Assembly (NCBI GenBank): GCA_018881555.1
Contig: JACAXG010000124.1
Coordinates: 1,674,001-1,738,000 of the forward strand
Direction: 5' to 3'
Length of the DNA stretch: 64,000 nucleotides
DNA from: Amblyornis subalaris
Taxonomy: Eukaryota > Chordata > Aves > Passeriformes > Ptilonorhynchidae
A program made the position numbers and the translations under genes. The notes under the pieces were generated by a model. That model was not told the origin of the DNA and did no database searches. It saw only the letters and a program-made list of their open reading frames with translations. Below are positions 47,301-62,300 of this stretch, in pieces; the stretch's first letter is position 1; each line of letters begins with the position of its first letter.

Positions 47301-50300
47301 CATTGAAGGAAAAAAAAAAAAGGCAGGAGAACATTTAAAATACATTTGTTTTAAAATACATCTGAAAAAAATAAACTTGGAAACCAACGCAATATTTAAA
47401 TATTTGCCACATATAGCAGCACTCTTTTTGCCCATAGAAAAACTAAGAAAGTCCCAGTCATATTTCAGATTTCTCGTCCCAAGGACATTGATCCTAAACA
47501 TGTGGAGGAGCAGACATTTCACTCCCCAGGTGCCTTNAGAGACATGCTAAAGAGAAAGCAAGATACTATGGTAGAAGCTGCAATGTTGCATGTCAAGTGT
47601 TTAATGCAAGAGATACAGGAAAGCAAAATGTTAAAGGAACAGCTGCACAGAAAAAGATCATGTACAAAAACAAGGAGTAGTTTACAAACAAGGAGGCAAT
47701 TACAGTGAACATTTAGTTTCCATGCCTGAGGCTGATTTATTTAGTAATCACAGGACAAGTCTCAACAGTCTCATCTACAAACATTCTAAATCTTTAAATT
47801 ACTTTCCTGAAATATTTTGAATTGTAGAAACAAAAGTTGCAGATTGACGTTCCAGAACTAGCAGCAGTTTAGTTGTTAGTATTTCAAAAAACAAGCTTGG
47901 TGGTAATTGCCATCGCTAGACTCCAGAAGAAGAGGTATTGACTGGACCCTTTCTCCCTTACTCTTTATGAACCCAGATATTTGCAGATGTTCAATAGCTG
48001 CTGATAACTTGCATGTTGCCAGAACATAGATAAGAATGAGGAAATACAGGCCTTAGACTGTGCAGCATGCAAGACTCAATTTCTGCAAGACAAGTTGTGT
48101 CTCCTCCACAATCAAGTTGCGCAGACGTGACTTGCTGAATGGCAGCTAATTTTTAACAGAACATCATAAAATAACTAAAATCATTTGCCTGCTTACTTGG
48201 AATACAAGGGAGGAGTAAGAATTTCAGAGGTGCTACAGCACAGCATGTTCTTAGTGAACAGCTGGGGTCCTCAGCTGCAATACCGAACTTACGGGTTCAA
48301 ATACCACGATCCTGGTGTATATCCTGGTTCAAATACTCTGATCCTGGAATTGAAAATTACTGTATCTAACAAAATGAACAGCATTGCTGCCACTTTACTC
48401 ACCCATTGTGTGTTACAAGGCACTGCCTCAGACCCAGCTTCCGGAAAATATCCACCACTATTTCCATTGGTGTGTGGTCTGTCACGGTGAAGGGGCTCAT
48501 ATCAAGTATGCTCCTCAGCTTCAAAGGTCGAGGGCTTTCTGCTGGAAGCGACGGGGTATGCTGGGCAAAACATACCCTGGAACTGCCAACAATCCCTTCC
48601 TGCTTCTTTCTAGCACTTTCTTTAAGAAAGACAGGGAAGGGGGAAAAACAGCAGAGGANGAAGATGTTAGTGCAGACAGACAGCTCAATCAACACTAGCG
48701 GACTCTTTGATATGTTTCCACAGCCACTGCTTTACTCCCAACAAGTGGTTGTGCAGAAATCACAAAAGTCATCTACCATTCAGCTTTAGTCATTATTCGA
48801 CTACTACTTTTCTCACTCTAATAAGTAACTTTTATTTACTATAAAGAAGTGGAAAGGCTTAAAAACTAACATGCAGGAAGCACATAGGCAGCTGCAGAAG
48901 AAACTGCCAAGGGAAAGCCTGTCTCAATGGACAGCTCCTTGTCGTGATTCCAAGGACTGTAATTATTACCGGTTTGAAACCAAAGAGGTAATTTTCAGAG
49001 ACCACTCTGAAAATGTTGTCTTCTTGCTTAAAATGAATTTATTCTGCTTTTTTGAGAACTGGATCCTCTTCCCTTTCATATGTTCATAACCTAGGTCACA
49101 AGAGCATTCCCCCCCATATCCTGAACTATTTCACACAATCATAGAATATCCTGAGTTGGAAGAGACCTACAAGGATCATTGAGTCCAACTCCCGGCCCTG
49201 CACAGGACAGCCCCAAGAATCCCATGTGCCTGNCAGTCTTGTCCAAATGCTTCTCAAACTCTGTCAGGCTGGTGCTGCGACCACTTTCCTGGGGAACCTG
49301 TTCCAGTGCCTAACCACCCTATTGGTGAAGAGCCTTTTCCTAATATCCAACCTAAACCTCCCCAGACATGACTTCAGGCCATTCCCTTGAGTCCTGTCAC
49401 TTGGTCACCACAGAGAAGAGATCAGTGTCTGCCCCTCCTCTGCTCCTCATCAGGAAGTTGTTGACTTCAATGAGTTCTCACCTCAGTCTTCTCTTCTCCA
49501 GGCTGAACAGACCAAGGGACCTCAGCCACTCCTCATACGGCTTCACCTCAAGGCCCTTCACCATCTTGGCCCTCCTTTGGATGCTCTCTAATACCTTTAT
49601 AACCCTTTGATAATCTGGCACCCAAAACTGCCCCCAGCACTTGAGGTGAGGCTGCCCCAGTGCAGAGGAGAGCGGGACAATCCCCTCCCTTGCCCGGCTG
49701 GTGATGCTGTGCCTGATGCCCTCCAGGACACACTTGGCCCTCCTGGCTGCCAGGGCACAATGACTCTTAAGCCAGATACAAGCCAAGACTAAGCAACTTT
49801 CTCTGTACAATCTCAGCAGCAGAAATGAGTCTTACCAGTGAAAGCGTATTCTTAGAAGAATGTTCTGCTATTCCCTCATTTACTCAAGTAAATGCAAACT
49901 TAATCCAATATCGTGTATGTAATTATTTCCAAGTTTTGGACATTCATATACATCCTATATAATGTAATACCATAGTATACACAGTATTAAGACCATAGGC
50001 AAAAATTTGACTGAAGTAAATAGTGTTATGTTCACAAAACATGTTTCAAAAAAGTTTCAGCAGACTTTTGCTCCTTTCTCAAGTGTCTTTGTTAAAGAAA
50101 TATGTATCAAAAAAAGAAGTAGTTTAACATGCAACTTCCATCACTGATTTCATGCACCAAATGTTACAGTTTTGTAACATTTTCCTACATAACAATGGTT
50201 TTTTCCTTTGGTTATGATAGTAGCCTCAAAATCCACAGAATTTTTCTTGCCAATGCACAAAGCATTGTCTCAAGTATCACCCAAGCAGTAATACTCACCC

Positions 50301-53300
50301 AGAGAGAAAGGGCCAAACAGGGCTTGTGTGCTCATGTGCCATGGGACAAATTTCCCATTACACAAACAGATTGAAAAACAGAAACCTGAAATAATTCATA
50401 TTGCACTCATCTCTCCATAATAAAATCTTAGTTGTTATAACAACAGTAAATAACATATTGTCAGAACGAAATAGGATATACTTTTAAAAATTTCTCGGAC
50501 AGTAATTCTCACAGAATACTGCAGGTCTAAAATGAGAATTACTCAATTTTGAAGAAGAATGTTACTGTAGCATCACTTAAGGAAATGAGATACTATCAAA
50601 AGCCTCAAAAAACTAAAAAATACCAGATTAGATAATGTTTTCATCACTTGAGTGTGACAACTTGTGTTTTTATGACAAGGAGATAAGCATTTTCTTAATT
50701 TCAGAGCCTGCTACTGAAGATAATAAAATGCTTAAATAAACCTAGAGTCTAGAAACACACAGAGTAAATTCTATTTTAAATATAAAATAATATAATATAA
50801 AATAATTTAAACTGGCATATGTAATAATGCAATACTGAAAGTTAATTACCTATTGCAATAGTTAAATCTCTTCTTAGAGCAAAGCCCACTAGTCTCTGCG
50901 ATTCTTTTGACATAATAACAGGAAAACCATTATAGCTGGTTTCGTTGATCAAGTTTTCTATGTCTTCGACTGTCATATTGTCCTGTGTCAGAACTGCTAA
51001 GGGTGGGTCGCTTCTCCGAGGTCTCATAACATCAGCAGCCAGTGTTGTGTGAGTAAATTCTTCCTTTGCATCCAAGAAAGGATATCCATTCAGTCGGATG
51101 TGTGCTTCATAGATGCCTTCCCTACCAAAGGCATCTCCTACCCACTTACTGGTCATGACCGCAGCCATTAGAGGCACAATATATTCCAGCCCTCCTGTTA
51201 GCTCAAAGACAATAACTACCAGGGACACAGTCATCCTTGTCACACCACCTGCAAGGAAAATGGTAGCCAGTAACATTCTAGTATCAGACAATAATGATTG
51301 TTGAATTTTCTGCCTTCCTATTGAGAACTACAAACNTAACTTTGACATTAAAGGTCATCTGACAAACATCCTTCTGTGTAAGACCAACAAAAGCAGACAG
51401 GGAAAATGAACACAAAACTTCTAGAAGTGAAAAAGAGAGTTTTAGGAAAAATTCATGGAAAGGGAGGTAATAAAGGGAATTGGAAAATATGTGAAGTTAT
51501 TTAATGTAAACTAAGAATAAAACTGTGTATATCTCCATATCACATCAGGGTTAAAAGTACTGTGAAAGGCAAGGAAATCCAGTAAGACAAGAATTTAGAA
51601 AAAGAATGGAACTAATGCAAAGAAGTCATGGGTAGCAAATCAACAGCTATGTTGTCCAAAGGATTAGGAATTTATTGCTGTTGCTGAATCATAAAAGCTA
51701 CAGAGAATTCTGAACTGACGAAAAGAAATCTCTTTCTTGGACAACAGGAGAAGAGAAGGATTGCATTTCTCTTTTGTTACTATTTAAGATGATTTTTTTC
51801 TGCTAAGGTTTGTGATGTCATATCTTCATTNAATAAAAGAATATGAACTGTCTTTCAATGCATTCAACAGTGATTCAAGCTGAACTATTAAAAAACAAAA
51901 CAACCTCTCCAAAACCTAAATTTCTATCACTAGTTTATTTGACTGCCAAATGCACTTTTCCTCAAAGAAAAGGTCTACTTTTTGCAGAATCTGTACTAAC
52001 AGTTTCAAAGTTTAATTTCTAAGGCAACCAAGTTATAAGCGAGGATAACACAAGACCTTCAAAAAACCTCTCCTAGTTTGGGTGCTCAACTTAAGCCTTT
52101 TTTCCATGAAGCTGATTTTCAACAACTAGAATTGTTAAAAATACCTTACACACTTCTAGAAGTTTTGTTGGGATTACGAATTTCAAGAACAATTTTTGCA
52201 ATTCATGTAGATGTGGCAGCTGATCACACCTAGTCATTTTAATTTTATTTTTTATTTACTAATTCCTTCTAATAATTTAAATTGTACTTGACACTGTAAA
52301 TGCTCTACTTCATACATTTCAAGAAACTGATTTTTCTGACCAACGTAGCAATGACACCTCTTGATACCAAAAAGAGAAAGCAAACACTACTACTTAAATT
52401 TTTCTATTTCTCATCAATTTAAATTTCACATTACTCCTCACATCACAAGAATCAGAGAGCCTTGTNCAGAGATGTGAATGTATTATTCTGGAGCAAAGTC
52501 TATATAAATAGGTGTTCCAAAACTGCGCAAGATTATATCTCCTTTTATTTTTTAATGATTATCTTGATATGTGAAGAAATCAGATACTTATTTGTTATAT
52601 TTTAGTTACCTAAGCATGCAGCAGCACCAACCATGGCATAAAGACCAGGTGTAATACAGTCAGCTCCAACTTCACACCACTCCTTGAAAATGAACCAGTC
52701 ATGATGGTAATAAGCCAGCTGCTCCACTGCAATTCCTACAATCCTTCCTGCTATTGCTCCAATTGCCATACTAGGTATGAACAACCCAGATGGAACCTGC
52801 AACAAAAACAGAACTGTCATGCTACTGGGAACATACCTGACACATGGTTTAACAAGGGAATTTTTTTTTTGCCAAAAGAGATGCAAATGCTCAAATCGTC
52901 AGGTTAAAACCATGTAAAGTGGCCTTGGAAGGTTAGTAGAACTTAATAGAATGCTATTGATATCTCTGATTGACCTGAGTAGCAGAAAGTATTTTATGAG
53001 CATATCAGTACACATCTTACTGTATTTAAGAGAAAATCTACCACCAATACAGGACCACAATCTAGGCTCTCCATGCCAACAGCACAATTCTTACCACATG
53101 CACGTGCAGCGTGAGCTGTGCTACTCGTACTGAAAAGTGTTCCCATCTCCCTTATTTCTTCATGTTCCTCAGAGTCAACATTCACTTACAAAACAGGACT
53201 GCCTTCCCAAACTGCTTCGTGACACTACTATAAATTAGATGGCTAAGTAAACAGGTGATTTTTAGAAAAGGCTTTGTACTATTATTGCTGTTTCCTATAT

Positions 53301-56300
53301 AAAATACAAAAATACTAAATACACTAAGAGAGAAAAAAGCAAGATAATTCCCATTGCAAAAAGTAGATAACATATTAGGTTAAAAAAAAAGCTCCTACTT
53401 TCATTTTAGTTACTTAAAATGTTTTTCTACTATTAACTAAAACTTGAAAAGGCCACGCAGCCTTGTCATACAACTATGGCTTCGTAAAATATTATTACGA
53501 AATTGCTTTTATCAGCAGTTTCATATAAAGTAACTGCTGTGTATATTTTCTTCTCCTTATGAAACTAACCTTTCCAAAAAGCATAGCGGGGCCTAAATGT
53601 CTCATTAAACTGTAAATTCCTGCTGCTTCTCCTCACAGCAGTTGTTAGCATCAAAATGTTTTATACCATGACTAAGGTACAGATGTGGCTACAAATCAGG
53701 AGTAGAATTTTTACTTTGTCTAAATGCACCTCAACCTATCTTGTCGAAAGAACATCATTAAAAATTGCATTCCTGCGTAACAGGACTCATCATGTAATTT
53801 TTCTTGCACTGTACAGCTGTGAAATTTAAGTATTGTGCAGTTCCAAACTACAGATTTTTGCTGTGGTAGTCAATAGCTGGTGAAGAAATGTATTTCAGAA
53901 CTGTTGTTGTTGTTGTTGTTATTATTATTATTATATTTTGTATATATTTATGGTTGCAAAGTTGATTTCTAACCAACAAATCAAGGAAAAACAAACATAA
54001 CAAACTATGCTTTTTAACCAGTAGCATAGGTTTCAAGAAAAAGTTTAATAATCCTTCATTCCCATACTGAATTACCTAATATTTCAGTGTTGATAGAGGT
54101 AATATTTAATGCTATTGTTTTAGTCTAGAATTCAAATTGTGCATTTATACCACTACTGTTATTTTCCACAATTAATTATGCATCTAACCCCCTTTCTAAC
54201 TGTTAAAATCAAATTTTTTCCTGAGTGAAATTCTTTCTTGATGAACAGTACAATAGTACCCTGAAAAAAATGCCATATTTCCAATATAAAAGTAACTAAA
54301 TAAATCTTTGAAACTGCTTCAGATTCTAGTGTACTAGAGCAGTATGGTGGAGAAATTCAGTCTCCACATGGAAATTGCATCCAAATTGTTTCTGGTCCTT
54401 TGGTAATGTAACTGTTTTATGCACTAGCTCCTTCTCTTCTTTCCATCATATGTGGATAATGGTTACAAGTCTAACTGTAATTATGATTTTACAGCTGCAT
54501 TTGTTTGCATAAGCCCCTGAATCACAAATCACAAAGTGGAGAGGAATCTTCCCAGAGAAGCAGCAAGGAAAAAAAACCTAAGTGCCTGCTCTTCTCAGCT
54601 TTCTTCTCTGGAGCTTTCTTTTGAGCAAGCTCAAGCTATACTACAGAGGAAAAATTTGTTCTGTGGCACATGTCATGTCTGGAACAAGCAAGGATTAGGA
54701 TACAGGTACAACTTTCCACTTCTCTGGTAGTGGAGCTGCGTACCAGTCCCATTCTGAGGCAAGGCTGAAATGCCTTCCCAGCTGTTGATCCACATTTAGA
54801 CACAGTAATGAGTCTACTGATAATAAGCAGTACAGTATTGTCCTGGGTTAGGTATATATTCTATTACCACCCACAAAAGCTGGATAAATTTCATAATTAC
54901 ACACCTGTGACTCCTTATCTCAACTGAGATAAGTACTCCAGCAGACAGCAAGCAATACCCACCCTGGTTATCTGATCTCAGGTAATGGCCCATTAGCACC
55001 ACCCAGCTGATTATCTGATCTCAGCTGATGGCCCATTAGCACCACCCAGCCTGACTAATTAGCCTGAACCCCTCGGGAACACCTCGGAGGACCCTAGGGC
55101 TCCTCCAAGCTCATTACCGATGCAACCAATAGAACATTGGGAAGATCCTCTCCCATTGTGAGAGTCTCCGCCCCTGGGGGAGGTGCCAGCCAAGAAGCAC
55201 AGCATAAAACAAGGGTTTTGGATGGGAGAAGAGACCCTCGACTCGACGGGACTCCACTCTCGACTGGACTCTCGACTAGACTGGACTCCACTTCTCGGAA
55301 TTGGATTCAGCTAGCTCCTCCACGCCACTCCTCGGAATTGGGCTCAGCTACTCCACTCCACTACCGGGACTGGATTACCAGGCCTTCCTGCAGGACCACT
55401 GCCTAACTGGACTGCACAGCTACCACCCAGGTCAACAGGGTATCAGGTTGTAGTGTGACTCTGTGGGTTTGTTTAAGCCCATGTTTCTGTATTACTGCAT
55501 TTATTTTAACCTTTTTTTATTAAAATTGTAATTTTGACCTAACATCTCTCGAGGTATTCGGTGTGGGGTTAATTTCCCCTGCTGGTTTACAGCCAAACCA
55601 GCACAAGTATATATACGAAAGCCTGAAAAAAAACCTCCAAACCAAACCAAAAAACNCCAAACCACTGTCATAAGCCTCCTGGTGATGAGTGTTTACAGCA
55701 GTAACAGCAGCAGGAATCACTTTGCCCCACTGGCAGCAGCTAGGTTGCTTTGCTTACCTCACAGGAAAACAGTTTCTGTGGGGGAGATACATGTTTCCAG
55801 TTGGCTATAGCTCCAGGAACAGACCTGGAGAGCCCAGAGGATCCTTTATAATGATTTAAGTGACAAAGTCATCTTTTTTTTTTTTCCTATTTTGAGTTTG
55901 CTTCTTTTATAGAGATAAAAGTGCAAATAAATAACATTAAAGTGACATCCTCTTCTCCTGATCCTGGCTGACATTCTAACCAACCACATGCTTTAAAGCT
56001 TCCAAGAAATTCATGTAGCACAGTCCCATCAATGACACCAATATGACTCCTTGCCTATTGGCAAAGTAATAAATATATTNTCACAACGTCAGAAAAGTAT
56101 TTCCACCATATGAAGTTCTGAGAAAATGAACCAAACCCAAACGAAGTATAACCTCTACCATTCTGTACACTACTGAATTCTAATATGCAGTGTGACCCTG
56201 TGGTGACAATCCCATAAGAAAGTCAGATGCACAAGAACCGTAAAATAATGTCCTAGATATAAATGAAACACAGTAAGTGAATACAAAACAACAGACTCAA

Positions 56301-59300
56301 GCAGTCACATCACAGAACACCGTCTGAATTTTGGACTTNAGGAAGACTAGCATTTAAAATACAGACAATGGATTCCTCTTATCCATCAACCAACATATGA
56401 AACATAATTTCAAATAACAACCTGCAACATCTTCTAAAATATCGGCACATGAGAAACACAACATGATGTTCCTCTTCTATCAATTACAGAATAGTTGAGG
56501 TTGAACATGACCACTCCAGACTGTCTACCTCTGCTCAAGCAGGGTCAACTACAGCAGGTTGCCTAGGCTTGCAACCAGTCAAGTTATGAGTATTTCCAAG
56601 GATGTTCTCTGTACAACGTATTCCAGTGATCAAACACCCTCAAAGAAAGGAAGTGTTTTCTTATGCATGCTGTTATGTGGAACAGCAACTTAAACTGAAA
56701 AGTTAAGGCCAATTTAAACACAAATCTTGCCTAGTGAATATTCTACAATAAGTTTGCATTAAGACACATTTGATAATGACATAGTTGCAAAAAACCATGA
56801 AGGGAGCCTGACAATGAGAGACATGAGAGTCATACATCATTCAGAAAACAGCCACAGACTGGGGAGAAGCTAAAGACACCTCCAAAACAGATTTATGAAA
56901 AAAACAGGAAGCAGGTGACACAGCTACTGCATCCACACTTACCTTGATACCAAAGGTGAAGACTGTCATGATTATTTTAAATATGAGTGCTAAACACAAC
57001 TGCCAGATAGCTGAGTAGACTCCAGTGCCTGCTGGACGGTCAGGAATATCATCTACTATTTTGCTTGCATTCATATCATTTCTGTAGTCACAGAGCGAGG
57101 AGGATTCTAATGGCCCACAGTCTGTGAAGAGCTCCTTAATAAGCTCACTGGTGTTTAGCCTTGTATATGGATTAGGAAATGCAATGACAGCTGTTATTGC
57201 TGCAACAATAATAACCTCCAGGACAGGATACTTCCCAAATTTTGTAGATTTGCGTCGACGACACCATGCGATATTTGCTCGGATGAAAAAGGCTCCCCAG
57301 AGCCCACCAAATACTCCCAGAAGAATAAAAGGAAGCAGTTCAAAAAGGTACCAAGGAGTGTGATATTCCACATAAAAAAGAACTAGGCGGCTATTACCAA
57401 AAGGATTGATGGACCTTAAAACAAACGCAGCTACTAAAGCAGCAAAAAACGATCTCCATAAAGTTTTCAGTGGGAAATAGTAACTGACCTGCAAAAGACA
57501 ATACATGAGAATTATTAGAGATTCAATTAAAAAAACCAGAAAGACAGGTATGCATGTGTTAGAGTACTGCTGCTCACATAGTATAAGCTAAAAAAAAGCA
57601 CTCTTAGATTATCAGAATTATTCCTATCAGTTGGAGCACTGGCACTCCAGCAGATCCCACATTTTTAGAAAGCTCTACAACTCATATCAGTTTTAAAGTC
57701 AATACTACAGCAATGTTGAAACCACTGCTGTTTTAAGACTATTAGGAAATGATAGACAGTAACTTATGTTTAGAAGCTGCTCTGTTTTTGTGTCTCTTCT
57801 TAGTCTTTATGAGAACCAGTGTGTACTAGCTGCACTCTCAAATTTCCTGCTAATACTTGCATCTTCTTTCAACCCACATTGAAAGGTTTCTCACAGATCT
57901 GCTATCTTCAAGAAGTATGATTAAAACAAAAAAAATAAAAGTTCTCAGAACATGCAATTTCATTCTTAAGCCCCACATAGCCTGATCTGAATTTCAAGAT
58001 AGGTTTTCTTCTGCATTTTTTTGGCAACAAGGAAATCCTCAAAATCCACTAAGAATATAATAATATTATAGATGAAAGAATATTTTGCCCCTTTTTTCAA
58101 TTCAGAGATTTTTAGGTTTTTAGTTTTCTTTAGAAATGCCAACGATAGAAACAACATTCTTACGTATTTTGAAAATGACTAATTAAAACTAATTTAATAT
58201 AAACCATTTCTTGAAGAAGAGAGTTTGGTTGCCCTTTTAATAATTATAGCATATAATTATAGNATATTTGCCCCCTTAATAATTATTGTATTAAATTGTG
58301 TTTAGTGTCTCAAACTTTAAGTAATGTTTAAAAACTTGCTTCAAAAAATTGTCTGATAAGTTTCTAAACCCTCTATCAAAAATGAAAAATAAGAGCCCTA
58401 TTTCTTTTTTTTTTAGAATAAGCTCCTAGACTGAAAAGCTGCTGTATGCCTATCTGTATGTAAACTGTAATTATTAACAGACTCAGCCCTTCTCTAGGAA
58501 AAAAATAAATGAGAATAAAGTAAAGCTGACATTTATTCAAAGAAAAGAAAAAATATCTTTAGGAGTTTGCTGGTAACAGGACTCTTGACTTTGAAATATG
58601 GGTCCAAAAATTATTTCCTTCTTAGGAAAGACTCTANGGCCTGAAATAGTCTGAGATTATTTATAAGAGAGATTTTAAAAAATATTTATCTTTCAGTGCC
58701 ATCTCTTGACATACCTCCTCCAGACTGAAAAGGACTCCACCAATTGGGGCACCAAAGGCTACAGAAACTCCTGCTGCTGAGGCAGCTGACAACACCTGGA
58801 AAAGAACAAAGGTGAGGGGGTTTTCTCCAGTCTATGTTTTAAACAGGAAGAACAGAATCTCACTACAGCTATCAGTTTCTTCTATGCTTCTGTTAAGGAT
58901 ACACAGACTTGATAACAAAAAAGCATGAAGTAAGTGTATGAGAACGCTCCTAAGATGTGCGGAGTGGCCACAGCAGCCAGCAATCAGGTACTAGATATGA
59001 CAAAGCCAAGGACACTACTCAGAGTTCAGAGTTGAAATTGGCCAGTGTTATGTCAGATGAGAAGGGCTTTTTTAAGTACATTAATAGCAAGAGGAGGTCT
59101 AAGGAAAACATTGAACTGATACTTGTTGAAGATGGTCATCTAACAGGGATGAGGAAAAAGTGTNGGCATTCATTGTGGGTTTTGCCTCAGTCTTTTTAAT
59201 AATACTGAAAGACCTTGGGCTGCCTGGTCCCCTGAGTCAGAGGACCACAAATGGAGGAACAGTGACTTGCCATCTGTGGACACTGAAATTATAAGGGACT

Positions 59301-62300
59301 AGCTCTACCAGCTGAATATTAGTAAGTCCGTGGAGCCTGATGAGATTCTTCCCAGAGTACTGAAGGAGCTAGTGGATGTTATGGCAAGTCCCCTCTCAAT
59401 CATCTACTGAATGTTTTGTGAGTGTGGGGAAGATCCTGCTAACTGGAAGCTAGTCAGTCNGATATGTAGCAAGGGTGTGAAGGTAAACCCAGAGAACCAG
59501 AGACCTGTCAGCCCAACCTGAGCTCCTGGAAAATTATGGAGAAGATTATACTGGGTGCTACTGAAAGGCTTTTAAATAATAAAGCCATCACCAGGCACAG
59601 TCAACATGGGTTCACAGANGGAAAGGCTTGTTTAACTAATTTGGTATCTTTCTATGATAAGGTCACTTGTCCACTGGATGAAGTGAAGGCGCTGGATGTA
59701 GGTTTTTTGGATTTTAGTGAGGCTTTTGATACTATTCCTTACAGCATCCTTCTGGACAAGATGGCCAACTGTTCACGGTGTGCAGGGTGGAGAACTGGCT
59801 GAATGTCAGGGCTCCAATAGCTGTAATGAATGGAGCTACATCTGGCTGGTGGCTGGTCACCAGTGGTCAGTTCTGTTTGATATATTTATCAATGACCTGG
59901 ATGCAGGAGTTGAATGCACCATGAGCAAGTTTGCTGATGATACCAAACTGGGACATGCTGTTGACTCTCTTGAGGGACAGTAGGCCTTGCAGAAGGATCT
60001 AGACAGACTAGGGCCCTGGGCAATGATTAATGGGATGAAATTTAAGGAGTCAAAATGCTGCACACCTATGATGAAGTAACACCAGGCTCAAGTCTAAACT
60101 GGGAGAGGAGTGGCTGGAGAGCAGCCCTGCCAAGAGGGATCTGGGGGTGCTGGTTGGCAGCAGCTCAGTGTNAGGCAGCGGGGTGTGCCCTGGCACTCAG
60201 AGGGCAAAACCCCATCCTGGGGTGCATTAAGCACAGCACACCCAGACAGCCAACAGAGGTGACTGTCCTGCTGCATTCAGCCTTGGGGCAGCCTCACCCC
60301 AAGTTCTGGNCCCCACATGTCAAGAAGAATGTGAAACTCCTCGGTTGAATCCAGAGGAGGGAAACAAAGCTAGTGACAGGGATGGAAAGAGTGTCTGACA
60401 ACTAGTTTGGAGAGGAGACTACACCAGAGATTCCCCTGCAGCCCATGGCAAAGCCCATGGTGACATAGATTGTTCCCCTGCAGCCCACAGAGGATCATGG
60501 CACAGCAGATCTTCACCCTGCAGCCCACAGAGAGCCCATGTCAGATCAAGCTCCTGGCAGGAGCCATGGCCTGTGGAAAGGAGCCCAAGCAGGAACAGGT
60601 TTGTTGCAAGCACTGCAGCCTGTGGGTGATCCAGGGTGGGGCAGTCCTAAATGGCTGTACCCTGTGGAAAGGACCCATGCTGAAGGAATTTGTGAAGGAC
60701 TGTCTCCCGTGGGTGGGGCCCCACACTGGAGAAGAGAAAGAGTATCACGACGAAGGAGCAGCAGAGACCAAGCGTTGCCTTGCACCACTTCGGAATAGAA
60801 GGGTTAGGAGCAAAGCTGAGCCTTTGACGAAGGGAGAGTGAGGGCAAGGTATACTCTGTTTTCATTTCTCACTATCCAACTCTACTACTGGCAACCAAGT
60901 AACTTTCCTCAAGTCTAGTCCGTTTGGCCAGGAATGGTAGCTGGTGAGAGACCTCCCAGTCCTTATCTTGACCTATGAGCTTTTCATCGTACTCTCTCCT
61001 GCTGTCCTGCTAAGACGCAGGGGTGAGAGAACTGCTTGGCAGGCACCAAGTCTAACCCATCACACTCTCATTAACAACACCGAACTGAAACAGGGCAGAA
61101 AACATTGCTGTCACCAGGAACACTTTATTCATGGGTTCAGAGTACTCTGCTGTCCTCACAATTGAAGACACTCATCAATTACCAACATGTAGAAACAAGC
61201 ACAGAAAGAATTTAAATAAAATTAAATGGTCTCTGAGGTGGAAAAAATACAAACTGACTCTAACATGGAAATTATTTATCTTTGAGAATGCTGGGGATAA
61301 TATATTGCTTTTAACACAATAAATAACTATTGATAATCACTAAACATTGTCAAAGAGAACAAACACTGTCTTTTAAACAAATCAGTATAAATGCACAGAT
61401 ATTCAACACATTCTAGAAATGCTTTTTCAAGAACTTACCTCTCTTTTTTTAGCTTCATTTGTACTGTATTTTGGAAAGAGGTAGGAAAAAATATTGCCAC
61501 AGCAGCAGGCAACATGTACCAAGGGACCCTCTTTTCCTAAACTCAAACCTGATGCGACAGCCAAGACTAAAGTAATTGTTTTTATCATCAAAGTCCACTT
61601 CCCCAAGTAACCTCTGATAATGAAGCCGCTCAAAATAGTTTTTATCTGGAAGAAATAAAAAATAGTATCTGTTACTGCATTCTTCTTTTTTCAGAAAATA
61701 ATTTACCCTACAATTTTAGCTGCACAACCTCAAAACCAGCCTTTTCAAGTAACTAACTTTATCACACGTTAAAATATGTATCATTCAGATTGCCACACTG
61801 AGTCTACCTGCTTGCCAGAAGCTTTCCATCTGCAACTTACTCTAAAACAATGGACAATAACATACAACAACATTATCAAATACATTTAGTAGAAAATTAA
61901 TCTGCAGCAGCTTCTAAGACTGCATTCATTAGTTTATTATGTAAATTATCATGTGAAAGGCAGAAAATTTCTAAAGGAAAAATAAACCTGCAAAAACTAT
62001 AAGGTCATCTATTGTAGCACTATCCCATTTGCACCAATATCACCCTGTTTTCTCTTTATGTTTTACCATCACTAAATAAAAATTAACAGTAGATTTCTTC
62101 ACATAAAGATGCAAAAGATCAGCCTATCTCCAGCAGAAAAGATGTGTCACTTGCCTAAGGTATTACTGTGCTTAACAATGCTATATTATTAGTCTGGGAA
62201 ATATGCCCATATATAGGAGATAATATAGTTATCATAGGACAATGTGTTCATAAATAGGATGTAAAAAAAACAGTGGGCAGCTGTGCCTAGAAAGTTAAGA

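Noticed and set aside
60470..60841. 123-residue plus-strand open frame
   Set aside because: It lies wholly within the truncated LTR. The paralogous LTR at 9090 does not keep the same frame.
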